Shown piece after piece: positions 30,175 through 38,898 of a stretch of 64,000 nt of DNA. Source of the DNA: Nocardioides sp. QY071 (lineage in GTDB: Bacteria; Actinomycetota; Actinomycetes; Propionibacteriales; Nocardioidaceae). The notes below the pieces were generated by a model. The model did not search any database. It saw only the letters and a list, made by a program, of their open reading frames with translations, and had not been told where the DNA came from. A program made the translations under genes and the position numbers. Where the stretch lies: positions 558,001 to 622,000 of the forward strand of contig NZ_CP124681.1 in NCBI RefSeq assembly GCF_029961765.1. The letters run 5' to 3'. The stretch's first letter is position 1, and every line of letters begins with the position of its first letter.

Positions 30175-32154
30175 CTACGGCCGTGCCTGGAACGGGAACA
30201 GCGCTCGTGACGCCCAGCCCGACCCGGACGGTGCGATAGGGGTGGCGGTCCCGGCGACCGCTCCGGTGGGCGTCCAGTCGGCCCGCGTCAGCGAGCCGTT
30301 GGTGCCGGCGAACCAGAGCTTCCCGTCGGCGACGAAGGCGCCCCGCATGCCGCTGTAGCTGGCGCCGGTGACCGACGGGAAGGTGTACAGCTGCTGGCCG
30401 ACCACGCCGGACTCGATCTCGAAGCCGCGGCGGAACAGCTGGGACGAGCCGGCCTTGGTGAAGTAGATCCAGCCGCGGTCGTAGAAGAGGCTGGTGAGGT
30501 TGGGGACGTCGCCGTTGTGCCAGTCGGACTGGGGGACGAGCTGGTCGGCGGCGTTGATCGTGACCGGTGCGCCGTACGTCGTCCCGTCGAAGGTACGACG
30601 CGTCAGCGTGCCGTTGGCGTAGGCCGTGTAGAGGTCGCCGTTGACCATGAACGCGCCGACCGTCGTGCCCCAGCCGGTGCCATTGGGGGCGTCGGTGGGG
30701 ACCGTGGCCGTGGTCCCGTCGAATCCGACGCTGACCAGCTGGGAGCCCCCGCTGGCGACCCGGTAGATGGTGGCAGGCAGCGTCGCGACCTGACGGACCG
30801 GCAGGGTCGCGCCGGAGGAGAGCGGCACGAAGGCGACCTTGCGGTGGGTCTCGTTGGCGAACACGTCGGTGTCCGAGCCCACGAAGAGGCCCTCGGGCGT
30901 GGCGACCATGTCCTTGACGCCGACGCCGAGGGTGCGGGTCGGGTTCCAGGAGTACGGCATACCGTTGGCGACGTCGAGGGCTCCGATGCCGGGTCGGGAC
31001 ACGGCGCCCTGACCGGCGGCGTCACCGCGGGTGGGGTTGTTCTGCCAACGCATGTGGCCGCCGACGTAGACGACGTCGGCCGTCACCTCGGTGTCCCAGG
31101 TGGTGTCGCCACCGGTGTAGGCCACCCAGGTGGGGCGGACGTTCGTGCCGGTGGCGGCGGACTCGTAGCGGGCAACCAGGTCGCAGCCGCTGGTGCCGGC
31201 GACACTTGCGGAGCCGCCGTACGCGCCGGTGGTCGAGACGATGAAGAAGCTGCCGTCGGGTGAGAACTCGACGTCGGTCATGTAGGTCTCGAACGAGGAG
31301 CTGCACGCGGACTCGTACTGCGTCGTGTAGTAGTTCGCGAGCGCCATGCTCGGTCCGCCGATGTCGAGGACGGCGAGCTGGTGGCGGCGCACGCCGTTGA
31401 CCGTGTTGAAGTTGCCGACCAGGACCAGCCTGCTGTTGGCCGGGTCGGTCGCGATCTTCTGGACGTTGGTGATGCCGCCGTTGTGAACGCCGGCGATCAC
31501 GCCGGTGTAGTAGGGATCGCGGGCTCCGGTGGTGGCATTGAGCGTGCCGAGAGCGGCGCTCGGCCGACCCTGCAGGTGCGTGAACTTCCCAGCCACCCAC
31601 AGTCGGTTGCCGGTGACCGAGAGGTCGCGCACCTGGCCGTTGATGGTGCCCGGCTGGAAGGTCGCGATCCGGGTGCCCGTGGCGACGTCTGCCTCGTAGA
31701 GCCGGCTGACCGAGACGCTCGCGCCGCCGGACCTCACGCTCGTGAAGGCGCCGCCGACGTAGACCGACGTCCCGTCGGCCGCCGGTGCGAGTGTGTAGAC
31801 GCGGTCGTTGGGGTTGGGGACGAAGGAGGTGGACACCTGTCCCGTGAACGCGTTGAAGGCGAACAGGTTCACCCGCGCGATGTCGGTCGAGCTGCCCGCG
31901 TTGCGGACCCGGGTGAACGTGCCACCGACCAGCACCATGTCACCGACCCGGGCCATCGCGTAGACGGCGCCGTCCATGACGTGCGGGGTGAAGGCGACCG
32001 GGTCGGCGTCGACGATCCGACCTGTCTGCGGTGCCGCGTTGCCGGTGTCGGCGGCGCGGGCAGCGGGTGCGATCGGCCCCGTCAGGTAGGTGATGACGAC
32101 GATCCCCACGGCAAGCAGCAGGGTGGTCGTCCTGCGAGCGGTCCCAGTTCCCAT
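30175..32154 (-). CDS. secreted beta-propeller-like surface protein (copy A)
   Basis: 659 residues, with an N-terminal signal peptide (TTTLLLAVGIVVITYLTGPI, then PAARAAD). The mature part shows repeated blades of the form VYVGGxFT and LWVAGKFT alternating with Ala/Asp-rich strands, typical of a delta-60/DUF5122-type beta-propeller. No catalytic signature is recognised. It is closely related to the protein at 57849-59759 (shared GIGALDVANGMPYSWNPTRT against GIAALSPVNGLPFSWNPGRS) and to the middle of the protein at 38899-44415. It is the last gene of a four-gene - strand operon of polysaccharide genes, starting 22 bp after the sugar transferase stop. Confidence 0.82.
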   Translation of the reverse strand: MGTGTARRTTTLLLAVGIVVITYLTGPIAPAARAADTGNAAPQTGRIVDADPVAFTPHVMDGAVYAMARVGDMVLVGGTFTRVRNAGSSTDIARVNLFAFNAFTGQVSTSFVPNPNDRVYTLAPAADGTSVYVGGAFTSVRSGGASVSVSRLYEADVATGTRIATFQPGTINGQVRDLSVTGNRLWVAGKFTHLQGRPSAALGTLNATTGARDPYYTGVIAGVHNGGITNVQKIATDPANSRLVLVGNFNTVNGVRRHQLAVLDIGGPSMALANYYTTQYESACSSSFETYMTDVEFSPDGSFFIVSTTGAYGGSASVAGTSGCDLVARYESAATGTNVRPTWVAYTGGDTTWDTEVTADVVYVGGHMRWQNNPTRGDAAGQGAVSRPGIGALDVANGMPYSWNPTRTLGVGVKDMVATPEGLFVGSDTDVFANETHRKVAFVPLSSGATLPVRQVATLPATIYRVASGGSQLVSVGFDGTTATVPTDAPNGTGWGTTVGAFMVNGDLYTAYANGTLTRRTFDGTTYGAPVTINAADQLVPQSDWHNGDVPNLTSLFYDRGWIYFTKAGSSQLFRRGFEIESGVVGQQLYTFPSVTGASYSGMRGAFVADGKLWFAGTNGSLTRADWTPTGAVAGTATPIAPSGSGWASRALFPFQARP

Positions 32155-32176
32155 CGGACGTTCTTCCTCTCGACTC

Positions 32177-33556
32177 TCAGTAGGCGCCTCGGCCGCCGAG
32201 GACGGCTCCGGCAGTGCGGAGCAGGATCCGGACGTCCAGCAGCAGCGACCAGTTGTCGACGTACTGCTGGTCCAAGCGCACCGTCTCTTCCCACGAGAGG
32301 TCGGAGCGGCCGGAGACCTGCCACAGACCGGTGATCCCGGGACGTACGACCAGCCGGTGCCGGACGTCGGGGAGGTACGCCGCCACCTCGGCCGGCAGCG
32401 CCGGGCGCGGCCCGACGAGCGACATCTGGCCGAGCACCACGTTGATCAGCTGTGGGAGCTCGTCGAGCGACGTACGACGCAACCACCGGCCTACGCGGGT
32501 GATCCGCGGGTCCCGGTGGATCTTGAACAGGGGGCCGCTGGCCTCGTTGAGCTCGACCAGGTCGGGCGCCGCTGTCGCGGCGTCGCAGCCCATGGTGCGC
32601 AGCTTCCACATCGTGAAGGGCGCGTCGTTCCGGCCGATCCGGGTCTGCCTGAAGAAGGCGGGGCCGGGTGAGTCGAGCCGGATCGCCAGTGCCAGCGCCA
32701 GCAGGACGGGCGACAGCACGAGCAGGGCGAGCGCGGCGACGGCCCGGTCGAGCACGTGCTTCACGATGTGGGAGGGGCCCAGGCGACGGGGCGCGCCGAG
32801 GTGGAGCAGCGGCAGCTGCTCGCCCAGGTCGAGCCGGGTGCGCCCGGCCGGGGAGGTGAGCAACCCGGTCCACACGAAGATCGCGACGCCGTCGTCCTCC
32901 AGGCTCCAGCACAGGCGTTGCAGGTCGGCGGCGGGGACGTTCGGGTCCGGCGCGAGGATCACTGCGTCGGCGCTGGTGTCCCGGGCGGTCCCGGCGCAGG
33001 TGGCGAGGTCGCCCGCCCCGACCACGTCGAAGCGGTGGGTCAGCGACGTCCCGAGCCGCTCGAGCAGGCGGGGCAGGGTGTCCGGGGTGCCGGCGACGAC
33101 GACGCGGTGGCTCACGCCGCTGAGCCGGACGCCGCTGCGGGCCGCGACGGCCATCGCCCCGCGGGCGACCGCGCCGAGTCCCGCGCTGGTCAGGCAGACC
33201 ACGGCGACGATGCCGGCGGACAGGGGGTAGCCGACCAGGTCGGCGACCAGCAGGGCGCCGGTCGGCAGCACCAGCGCGGCCACTACGACCCGGCGGCAGC
33301 GGGCGCCGAGGTGCCCGGGCAGCTGGTAGTCGCCCGTGGCGCACACCGCGACCACCCACATCGGAACGAACAGGAAGGCCGGACCTACGCGGGAGATCGC
33401 GTCGGGAACCAGGCTCGCGACGAGGACGACGACCAGCGCGGCCACCGCGTCGGCAGCGGCGAGCAGGCGCCCGGCGCGGTGCAGCGGGGCCGTCGCCCGG
33501 GACACCCCGTGCTCGGTCGTCACCACCGCCGTCGTGCGGGTACCCAGGACAGTCAT
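32177..33556 (-). CDS. polyprenyl-phosphate sugar-1-phosphate transferase
   Basis: Initiating glycosyltransferase of surface polysaccharide synthesis (WcaJ/WbaP-like): moves a sugar-1-phosphate from a nucleotide sugar to undecaprenyl phosphate at the inner face of the membrane. 459 residues: four or five hydrophobic helices up to about 150, a central Rossmann-like part, a membrane helix near 270 and the catalytic domain to the end. Hallmarks: FFRQTRIGRNDAPFTMWKLR, the block LRRTSLDELPQLINVVLGQM followed by SLVGPRPALP, and VRPGITGLWQVSGRS. ATG overlaps the preceding gene's stop by 4 bp. The sugar is not predictable from motifs. Confidence 0.93.
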   Translation of the reverse strand: MTVLGTRTTAVVTTEHGVSRATAPLHRAGRLLAAADAVAALVVVLVASLVPDAISRVGPAFLFVPMWVVAVCATGDYQLPGHLGARCRRVVVAALVLPTGALLVADLVGYPLSAGIVAVVCLTSAGLGAVARGAMAVAARSGVRLSGVSHRVVVAGTPDTLPRLLERLGTSLTHRFDVVGAGDLATCAGTARDTSADAVILAPDPNVPAADLQRLCWSLEDDGVAIFVWTGLLTSPAGRTRLDLGEQLPLLHLGAPRRLGPSHIVKHVLDRAVAALALLVLSPVLLALALAIRLDSPGPAFFRQTRIGRNDAPFTMWKLRTMGCDAATAAPDLVELNEASGPLFKIHRDPRITRVGRWLRRTSLDELPQLINVVLGQMSLVGPRPALPAEVAAYLPDVRHRLVVRPGITGLWQVSGRSDLSWEETVRLDQQYVDNWSLLLDVRILLRTAGAVLGGRGAY

Positions 33557-34056
33557 CGGTGCACGAGGTCCTCGACCAGCGCCTCGAAGCGGGCGAGCGT
33601 GGGGGAGACCCGGTGCTCCGTCGGGACGTGGTGACCGGTCAGCACCGCGAGCGAGAGCCGGGTCGCGAGCTCGTCCTCGTCGTACGCCGTCACGACCAGG
33701 CCGGTCCGCGAGACGAAGCGCGCGAACCGCTGCTGGTGGTCGTCGACGTGCTCACCCTGGTACGGGTCACGCGGTACGACGACGGGAAGGTGCCCGTGCT
33801 CGCGGGCATCCATGATCGAGCCGGGCCCGCCGTGGGTCACCACCGCGTCAGCCCGGTCGAGCAGGTCGGCCATCGCGCCCGGGCCGAGGAGGGACGTGCC
33901 TGTCAGTCCGTCGGGCAGTGCTGTCGAGCCGTGCTGCACGTGGAAGCGGAACATCCGCTGCTCGGCCAGGCTGCCGACCCAGCGCAGCAAACGGTCGAAC
34001 GGGTGGTGGTCGGTGCCGAGGAAGACCGCGACCAGCGGCGGCTGGTCGGGCGTCAC
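33553..34056 (-). CDS. Alg13-like glycosyltransferase catalytic half
   Basis: 167 residues, matching the C-terminal (nucleotide-sugar-binding) half of GT-B enzymes such as Alg13, PssE or EpsE-like proteins, which act as a pair with a membrane-bound Alg14-like partner. Seen: PLVAVFLGTDHHPFDRLLRW at the start and the conserved DAVVTHGGPGSIMDAREHGH with LPVVVPRDPYQGEHVDDHQQ. GTG 34056 overlaps the stop of the partner gene by 4 bp (GTGA); the open frame continues upstream across that partner and is not coding. Likely second sugar addition in the lipid-linked repeat unit. Confidence 0.88.
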   Translation of the reverse strand: MTPDQPPLVAVFLGTDHHPFDRLLRWVGSLAEQRMFRFHVQHGSTALPDGLTGTSLLGPGAMADLLDRADAVVTHGGPGSIMDAREHGHLPVVVPRDPYQGEHVDDHQQRFARFVSRTGLVVTAYDEDELATRLSLAVLTGHHVPTEHRVSPTLARFEALVEDLVHR

Positions 34057-34502
34057 CACAGCTCTCCGACCAGGACCGAGGAGCGGTAGAGGTGCTGCTG
34101 CTCGGGCCACTGCACGAGGAACAGGTCGGTGGCCGGCCGGCACAGCTTGCCGGTCAGCGTGCGGGTCTCGACCCGGTCGTAGACCTCGAGGTAGATCGAC
34201 GACGTCTGCCGCCGGTGGCGCAGCCAGAAGTAGGGCACGGCCACCGCGGCACCGGTGGAGACCACCACGTCGGGGCCGAAGTCGTCGAGCACGTGGTGCG
34301 CCTGGACGGAGTTGCGCGCGAGGTTGACCAGGTTGCGGGTCGTCGGGTGGTGCGCCCAGGTCACGCTCTCGCCCTCGAGCTTCGCGACGGCGTCGGCGGT
34401 GTCGAAGGTGACCCAGTGCCGGTCGTGCTTCTCCCACCACGGGCGCAGGCACATCAGCTGGGCGAGATGACCTCCTGAGGAGGAGACGAGAAGCACCCGC
34501 AT
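34053..34502 (-). CDS. Alg14-like glycosyltransferase membrane-anchoring half
   Basis: 149 residues, matching PssD/Alg14 proteins: the acceptor-side half that recruits the Alg13-like catalytic half. Seen: MRVLLVSSSGGHLAQLMCLR at the N-terminus, HPTTRNLVNLARNSVQAHHV, and STGAAVAVPYFWLRHRR in a hydrophobic stretch that may dip into the membrane. ATG 34502 has GGGAG about 9 bp upstream. It is first of the - strand operon Alg14-like, Alg13-like, sugar transferase, propeller protein, all overlapping or nearly so. Confidence 0.88.
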   Translation of the reverse strand: MRVLLVSSSGGHLAQLMCLRPWWEKHDRHWVTFDTADAVAKLEGESVTWAHHPTTRNLVNLARNSVQAHHVLDDFGPDVVVSTGAAVAVPYFWLRHRRQTSSIYLEVYDRVETRTLTGKLCRPATDLFLVQWPEQQHLYRSSVLVGELW

Positions 34503-34566
34503 GACGCACTCCCGGAGCTTGGTGGCTGACGGCGATGCCCCGACCTTAGGGAGGTGCCGAGGGGCT

Positions 34567-34590
34567 GACATGCCCCAAATACGGCATGTC
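34567..34590 (-). promoter_or_regulatory. upstream dyad with CCC-A/T-GG motif
   Basis: GACATGCC (34567-34574) and its complement GGCATGTC (34583-34590) form an 8-bp dyad with an 8-bp spacer, 65 bp before the start of the - strand polysaccharide operon. Within it lies CCCCAAATACGG (34573-34584), one of six related 12-mers found upstream of genes in this locus. A regulator site is inferred. Confidence 0.4.
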
Positions 34591-34611
34591 TGGGGCTTCG
34601 CTCGGTCGGCG

Positions 34612-36039
34612 TCAGGCGGCGTAGTCGTCGGCGAGGACGATCGCCTGCTGGGCGTGCGCCTGGTACTCGGCCTGGGTGATGGGTCGGGTGCCGCCGCCGG
34701 TGACGAGGCGGTAGAGGCCGTGGGGTGTGCCCCAGATCCACTTGTCGGGTCCGAGCTGCAGCACCGTGTAGCCGGGCACGTGGGTCTTGGCTCGGTGGTG
34801 GTGCCGGGTGAGTGGGGTGTCGTTGTGATCACCGGTCTGGCCGGGTGGTCCGTGCTTGTCGTAGGCGACGGTGTGGTCGTGGTCCGGTTGCCGGCCGTTG
34901 CGCGTGAAGAGGCTGGTGGCGTGGGGGAACACGTCTCCGACGGTGCGTAGCTGGGTGCGGTGCTTGACGTCGGTGGGGTGTTCGTAGCCGTTGACCGACC
35001 GTCCGGTGTGGAGGTCGATGACGGGCTGCACTCTGATGGTCGCGTGGCGACCCAGGAGGTCGCTCACCTGGGTGAGGAGTCGTGGGCCGAGGCTCTCGAC
35101 GCGGGCGAGGGGTCCGAGGGCGCCGGTGTCGTCGAGCGCGACGTGCACGACGATCTCCGCGGACCGGCGGGGGTCTCGTGACGGTTGCTGCGCAACCTCC
35201 TCGACCTCCGAGGTGCCCGGGGTGTCGTCGATGCCGTTCAGGAACGCGAGCACGGCGGCCGGGTCGGCGAGCATCGCGAACGCCTCGGCCCGCCAGTGAT
35301 CCATGCCCAGCGGCTCGGCACCCTCAGGCACGTCGGCGTGCTCGGCCAGAGCGGCAGCGAGGTCCTCGACCGCTTCCTGGTGGGCCAGGGCATCGGCCTC
35401 GTCGAGCCGCGCGAACACCGTCCCCACACCAGCCTGATCGCTGTCCTCGCCGACCTGGGCCCCGGGACGGGGCTTGGGGTACCAGACACCCTTCTGGTTC
35501 TGGTTCTCCTTGACCCGCGCGGCGTGGGCGACCGGGTCGGCCTCGATCACCTTGGCCTCCGCGATGGCGAGGATCCGCGACGGCGCCTGGTCCAACGCGG
35601 CAGCGACAGCCTCGTCGACGATCCGGATCTGGTTGCGGTCGAGGGTGCGGGACATCCGTGCGACCCGCCGCACCACCCACACCTCGCACCGTCCCTCGCG
35701 GATCCCGGCCCAGGTCTGCGGGAGGCGGTGGCGCAGGTCGAACGCGTCGGCCAGGGCGCCACGGGTCGCGAGCACGTGCTCGTGCCGGGCGATCGCCATC
35801 TCCACCAGTGCGAGGTCGGCGACCTCCGGAGTCCCGTCCCCACCCAGGGTGATGAGCCGCGGACCGCCGTACCGGACCAGTACCGCACCGGGCTCGGCCT
35901 GCGGGTCACCCGAGTGCAGGTCGGCCCAGGCGAGCAGCAGCTCCAGCTTGCGGACCTCGAGAAGCCTGGCCTCCCGGACACTGTCCTCGGCCGCGTGGAG
36001 CAGCTGCTCCGGCGTGGCATCCGAGAGGTCCGAGATCAT
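34612..36039 (-). CDS. DUF222/HNH endonuclease-like protein (13E12 type), copy 1
   Basis: 475 residues. N-terminal DUF222 domain (about 1-300, including GDGTPEVADLALVEMAIARH and REGRCEVWVVRRVARMSRTL) and a C-terminal HNH nuclease-like domain with DHDHTVAYDKHGPPGQTGDH followed by LTRHHHRAKTH. The family is abundant in actinobacteria (the mycobacterial 13E12 repeats), with members known to be under LexA control; its biological role is not settled. The ATG at 36039 follows a TAGAAT -10 by 6 bp, so the message is probably leaderless. A palindromic repeat lies inside the gene at 35171-35210. It is nearly the same as copy 2 at 53203-54668. Confidence 0.9.
   Translation of the reverse strand: MISDLSDATPEQLLHAAEDSVREARLLEVRKLELLLAWADLHSGDPQAEPGAVLVRYGGPRLITLGGDGTPEVADLALVEMAIARHEHVLATRGALADAFDLRHRLPQTWAGIREGRCEVWVVRRVARMSRTLDRNQIRIVDEAVAAALDQAPSRILAIAEAKVIEADPVAHAARVKENQNQKGVWYPKPRPGAQVGEDSDQAGVGTVFARLDEADALAHQEAVEDLAAALAEHADVPEGAEPLGMDHWRAEAFAMLADPAAVLAFLNGIDDTPGTSEVEEVAQQPSRDPRRSAEIVVHVALDDTGALGPLARVESLGPRLLTQVSDLLGRHATIRVQPVIDLHTGRSVNGYEHPTDVKHRTQLRTVGDVFPHATSLFTRNGRQPDHDHTVAYDKHGPPGQTGDHNDTPLTRHHHRAKTHVPGYTVLQLGPDKWIWGTPHGLYRLVTGGGTRPITQAEYQAHAQQAIVLADDYAA
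35171..35210. repeat. palindromic repeat B inside the HNH gene
   Basis: GGTCTCGTGACGGTTGCTGC followed by GCAACCTCCTCGACCTCC. The same repeat, with one or two changes, lies in the intergenic array at 36304-36342, at 52900-52940, and twice inside copy 2. Here it encodes VEEVAQQPSRD in the linker between the DUF222 and HNH parts. Confidence 0.75.
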
Positions 36040-36045
36040 GCGCCG

Positions 36046-36067
36046 ATTCTATCGCACATATGTTCGA
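36046..36067 (-). promoter_or_regulatory. SOS-box-like operator and -10 of HNH copy 1
   Basis: Read on the - strand, TCGAACATATGTGCGA (36067-36052) is one base off the actinobacterial LexA consensus TCGAAC-N4-GTTCGA and is followed at once by TAGAAT (36051-36046), then 6 nt and the ATG. The operator lies where a bound LexA would block the promoter. Copy 2 has the same arrangement. Confidence 0.7.
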
Positions 36068-36097
36068 ATAACGAGGCCCGTCGCGGACTTTCCCCTT

Positions 36098-36508
36098 GTT
36101 TCTACGGGGTTTTCGACCACGCGCGAACTCTGACCCGACCGCCGAACCCGGCCATCTCCCGACCGTCCTCGTTGCGGCCTTTCGGAACGCAACCGGCTAC
36201 GCACCCGAAGGCCCGCGGACAGTTCGCGCAAACGGCCCAGGTGGTTTCGAGGCTCGTCGCTGGCGCTCCTCGCACCTCGACCATCGGACGAGGTCGGTTG
36301 CGGTGGTCTCGTGACGGTCGCTGCGCGACCTCCTCGACCTCCAGGCGTGGACCGTCGCCCGACCGCGGAACCCAGTCACCACCCGACCCTCCTCGTCGCT
36401 GTCTTTCGGAACGCAACCACTGACGCAACCGAAGCCCACGGACAGTTCACACGAATAGCCCAGGTGGTTTCGAGACTCGTCGCTGGCGCTCCTCGCACGT
36501 CAACCACC
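36098..36508. repeat. repeat array upstream of HNH copy 1
   Basis: The 478 bp between HNH copy 1 and the response regulator gene hold no gene but two tandem units of about 225 bp. Each ends with repeat A, GGTGGTTTCGAGGCTCGTCG plus CTGGCGCTCCTCGCACCTC (36240-36279 and 36463-36508), a REP-like palindrome. Each also carries TTTCGGAACGCAACC, and repeat B lies at 36304-36342. The block is an inverted copy of the array at 52732-53140. Confidence 0.85.
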
Positions 36509-36517
36509 GCGAGACCC

Positions 36518-37180
36518 TCAGCCCTGCGGCGGGTGCCAGCCGACCTTGTACGCCGCACCGACGGCGGCGAGCTGGGAGCTCATCTCCAGCTTGGCCAGGA
36601 TCGACTTCACCTGGGTGCGGACGGTGGCCTCGGACACCACGCTGGTGCGGGCGATCTCGCGGACCGGTGCGCCGCGCATGAGGGCGCCGAGCACCTCCAT
36701 CTCGCGCCGGGTCAGCCGGTCGAGCCGGGTCCGGATGTCGCGGACCTCGTCGCGGTCGTGAAGGGCGATCTCGATCAGGGAGCCGCGTTCCTGGGCGTTC
36801 ATCAGGGGCAGGCCGTCGCGGGCCCGGCGGACCGTGGCGACGACCTCGTGCAGCGGACAGGTCTTCACGAGCACCGCCTTGGCGCCGCGGCGCAGGCACT
36901 CGCCGCGGCGGGCGCTCTCACCGCTGCCGGTCACCACGACGACGGCGATCCCGGCGGCGGCCAGCGGCGTGATCAGCCGCATGCCGTCGCCGACGCGTCC
37001 CAGGTCGAGGTCGAGCAGGATCACCCGGGGCGCGCTGCGCAGGGCGGTCGCGAGCACGGTGGCCAGGGTGGTGTGCTCGTCGGTCAGGTCGATCCGGCGT
37101 ACGCCGTACCCCTCGGCCTCGAGGGTCAGCGAGACCGACTCCGCGAACAGCGCGTGGTCGTCGATGATAGTGATCCGCAT
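36518..37180 (-). CDS. LuxR/NarL-type response regulator
   Basis: 220 residues: a complete receiver domain (acidic pair Asp7-Asp8, phosphoacceptor Asp57 in RVILLDLDLG, Thr84, Lys106 in AVLVKT) and a C-terminal LuxR helix-turn-helix (LTRREMEVLGALMRGAPVRE through SEATVRTQVKSILAKLEM). Partner of the sensor kinase that ends 29 bp upstream of this start. An ATG at 37204, 5 bp after the kinase stop, would add eight residues (MSTGRPRP) and is also possible; I chose 37180 because MRITIIDDH is the usual receiver start. Likely controls the neighbouring polysaccharide genes (inference). Confidence 0.92.
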   Translation of the reverse strand: MRITIIDDHALFAESVSLTLEAEGYGVRRIDLTDEHTTLATVLATALRSAPRVILLDLDLGRVGDGMRLITPLAAAGIAVVVVTGSGESARRGECLRRGAKAVLVKTCPLHEVVATVRRARDGLPLMNAQERGSLIEIALHDRDEVRDIRTRLDRLTRREMEVLGALMRGAPVREIARTSVVSEATVRTQVKSILAKLEMSSQLAAVGAAYKVGWHPPQG

Positions 37181-37209
37181 GGGGCGCGGGCGTCCGGTCG
37201 ACATGGCCG

Positions 37210-38796
37210 TCAGCCCGCTGCCAGGGCCGTCGGGACAGACGGCTCCGGAGGTACGGCGGGCCGGACGTGCGGCGTCCGCGCGAGGTCCGCGTCGGTGTCG
37301 GCGCTGCGCAGGGTGACCACGAAGGTCGCGCCGCCGAGCGTGGCGGCTGCCGGGTCGTGGTGGAGCGAGCCGCCGAGCTCGAGCATCAGCCGGTGGGCGC
37401 GTTGCAGGCCGATGCCCTGCCCGGTCGAGCCGGTGCCGCGCGCTCCCCACTGGAACAGCCGCTCCTCGAGGCCGGGCTCGAGGCCGGGGCCGCGGTCGCA
37501 CACGCGGATCTCGACGTGCTCCCCGACCCGTCGCGAGGAGATGGTCGTGGCGTGTCCGTGGGCATGACGGTGGGCGTTGGTGAGCAGCACGTTGAGGACC
37601 TCCGCGAGGGTGTCGTGACGGGCGAGCACGCGGTGCCCGTCGGGATGCCAGTGCACCCGGTGGCCGAGCGCCTCCTGGGCGATGACGAGCGGTTCGACGA
37701 CGTGGTCGACCGCGAGTGCGGCGAGCTGGTCGGGACCGTCGTCGGTACAGGTCCGGCCGAGGCGGGCCGCCTCGACGTCGACCATGTGCTTGAGCGCCAG
37801 GCGACGCGGTCCCGGCGGCAGCTGGTCGCTGGCGAGCAGGTGGACGCCGGCGACGATGCCGGCCGTGGCGGCGCGCATCTCGTGGACCACCTCGCGATCG
37901 TGCTGGACGGTCGCCTCCGCCTCGGCGGCCCGCAGCACCAGGCTGGCCTCCCGGGTGGTGTGCTCGCGCAGCGAGGAGACGAGCATGCCGATCGCGGTGG
38001 TGGCGACCAGGGAGGCGCACAGCACCACGCCCGCCATCGCCACCGGGGGCGGCGAGGTGGCCTCGGTGAGCGTCGCCCAGACCCGGGCCGCGAAGATCAC
38101 GAAGATGCCGCATGCGATGCGCTGTGCGGCCCAGGCCGGCAGCGCCGAGCGCAGCAGGCGCAGGGCGACCAGCACGGTGACGACGGCGATCGCCGCGAGC
38201 ACCAGCTGGTCCTGCCACCGGTGGACCGACAGGAACGGCGACGGGTCGGTGAGGATCAGGCCCAACCGCGCGGCCAGCACGCCGAGGCCCAGCAGCAGCC
38301 CGCCGAGCATCGGGTTCAGCCGCGGCGGGCGCTGGTCGCGAGCACCGACGGAGAAGACGCCGTACAGGACGACGACCGTCACCAGGTGCCCGGCGGTGAG
38401 CCGGTAGCTGTGGCCGCCGTGCGCGGCATCGCCGAGCGACATCACCACGAGCGGCAGGTCCTGGACGGCCACCAGCGTGATCGCCGTCGCCATCCTGGCC
38501 TTGACCAGGCTCTGCCCGATGCTCACGTCGAAGGTGAGGACCAGGGCACTGGCGATCAGGACCAGGTCCGCCAGGACCATGCACAGGTGCCCGGCGGCGG
38601 CCAGGGACTGGGCGGACGGTGCCTCGAGAAGCAGGACGCCGTACGGGTGGAGCATCAGACACGCGAGGAGCAGGGCCCACCACAGGGGCGCGCGGTCAGC
38701 AGCTCTCAGGGAGGGGAGAGACGACCGACCAGTGACCGCCCGAGAGAGCGCCCTGCGTGAGCGCCGGGACTGACGGTCCGGGTGCGGACTCGTCAT
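37210..38796 (-). CDS. membrane sensor histidine kinase
   Basis: 528 residues. About eight hydrophobic helices (residues 38-265) form a sensor with no recognised extracellular domain; then a dimerisation segment with His305 in REVVHEMRAATAG, an N box (LNVLLTNAHRHA), a G1 box (CDRGPGLEPGLEERLFQWG) and a G2 box (GQGIGLQRA). The C-terminal 40 residues are Pro/Ala-rich. It forms an operon with the LuxR regulator downstream. It resembles the kinase at 61265-62779 along its full length (both have PPGPRR, the RRVGEHVEI strand and GQGIGL), so the two systems are paralogous. Confidence 0.92.
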   Translation of the reverse strand: MTSPHPDRQSRRSRRALSRAVTGRSSLPSLRAADRAPLWWALLLACLMLHPYGVLLLEAPSAQSLAAAGHLCMVLADLVLIASALVLTFDVSIGQSLVKARMATAITLVAVQDLPLVVMSLGDAAHGGHSYRLTAGHLVTVVVLYGVFSVGARDQRPPRLNPMLGGLLLGLGVLAARLGLILTDPSPFLSVHRWQDQLVLAAIAVVTVLVALRLLRSALPAWAAQRIACGIFVIFAARVWATLTEATSPPPVAMAGVVLCASLVATTAIGMLVSSLREHTTREASLVLRAAEAEATVQHDREVVHEMRAATAGIVAGVHLLASDQLPPGPRRLALKHMVDVEAARLGRTCTDDGPDQLAALAVDHVVEPLVIAQEALGHRVHWHPDGHRVLARHDTLAEVLNVLLTNAHRHAHGHATTISSRRVGEHVEIRVCDRGPGLEPGLEERLFQWGARGTGSTGQGIGLQRAHRLMLELGGSLHHDPAAATLGGATFVVTLRSADTDADLARTPHVRPAVPPEPSVPTALAAG

Positions 38797-38849
38797 GCTG
38801 GCGATTATGCGCGGGTCTCCGGTCCGTCGTCGAGGAAGGCCTCAACGTA

Positions 38850-38861
38850 CCCAATTTTTGG
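38850..38861. promoter_or_regulatory. CCC-A/T-GG motif upstream of the kinase gene
   Basis: CCCAATTTTTGG, 54 bp before the sensor kinase start and in the 102-bp gap after the giant surface protein gene. One of six related motifs in this locus. Confidence 0.35.
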
Positions 38862-38898
38862 CCGATCGGTCGGGCGTGTTGGTACGGCGTCACCATCC

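Noticed and set aside
36098..36508. Regularly spaced repeats that might be a CRISPR array.
   Set aside because: Only two to four copies, units of about 225 bp with most of each unit conserved, no unique spacers of constant length and no cas genes.
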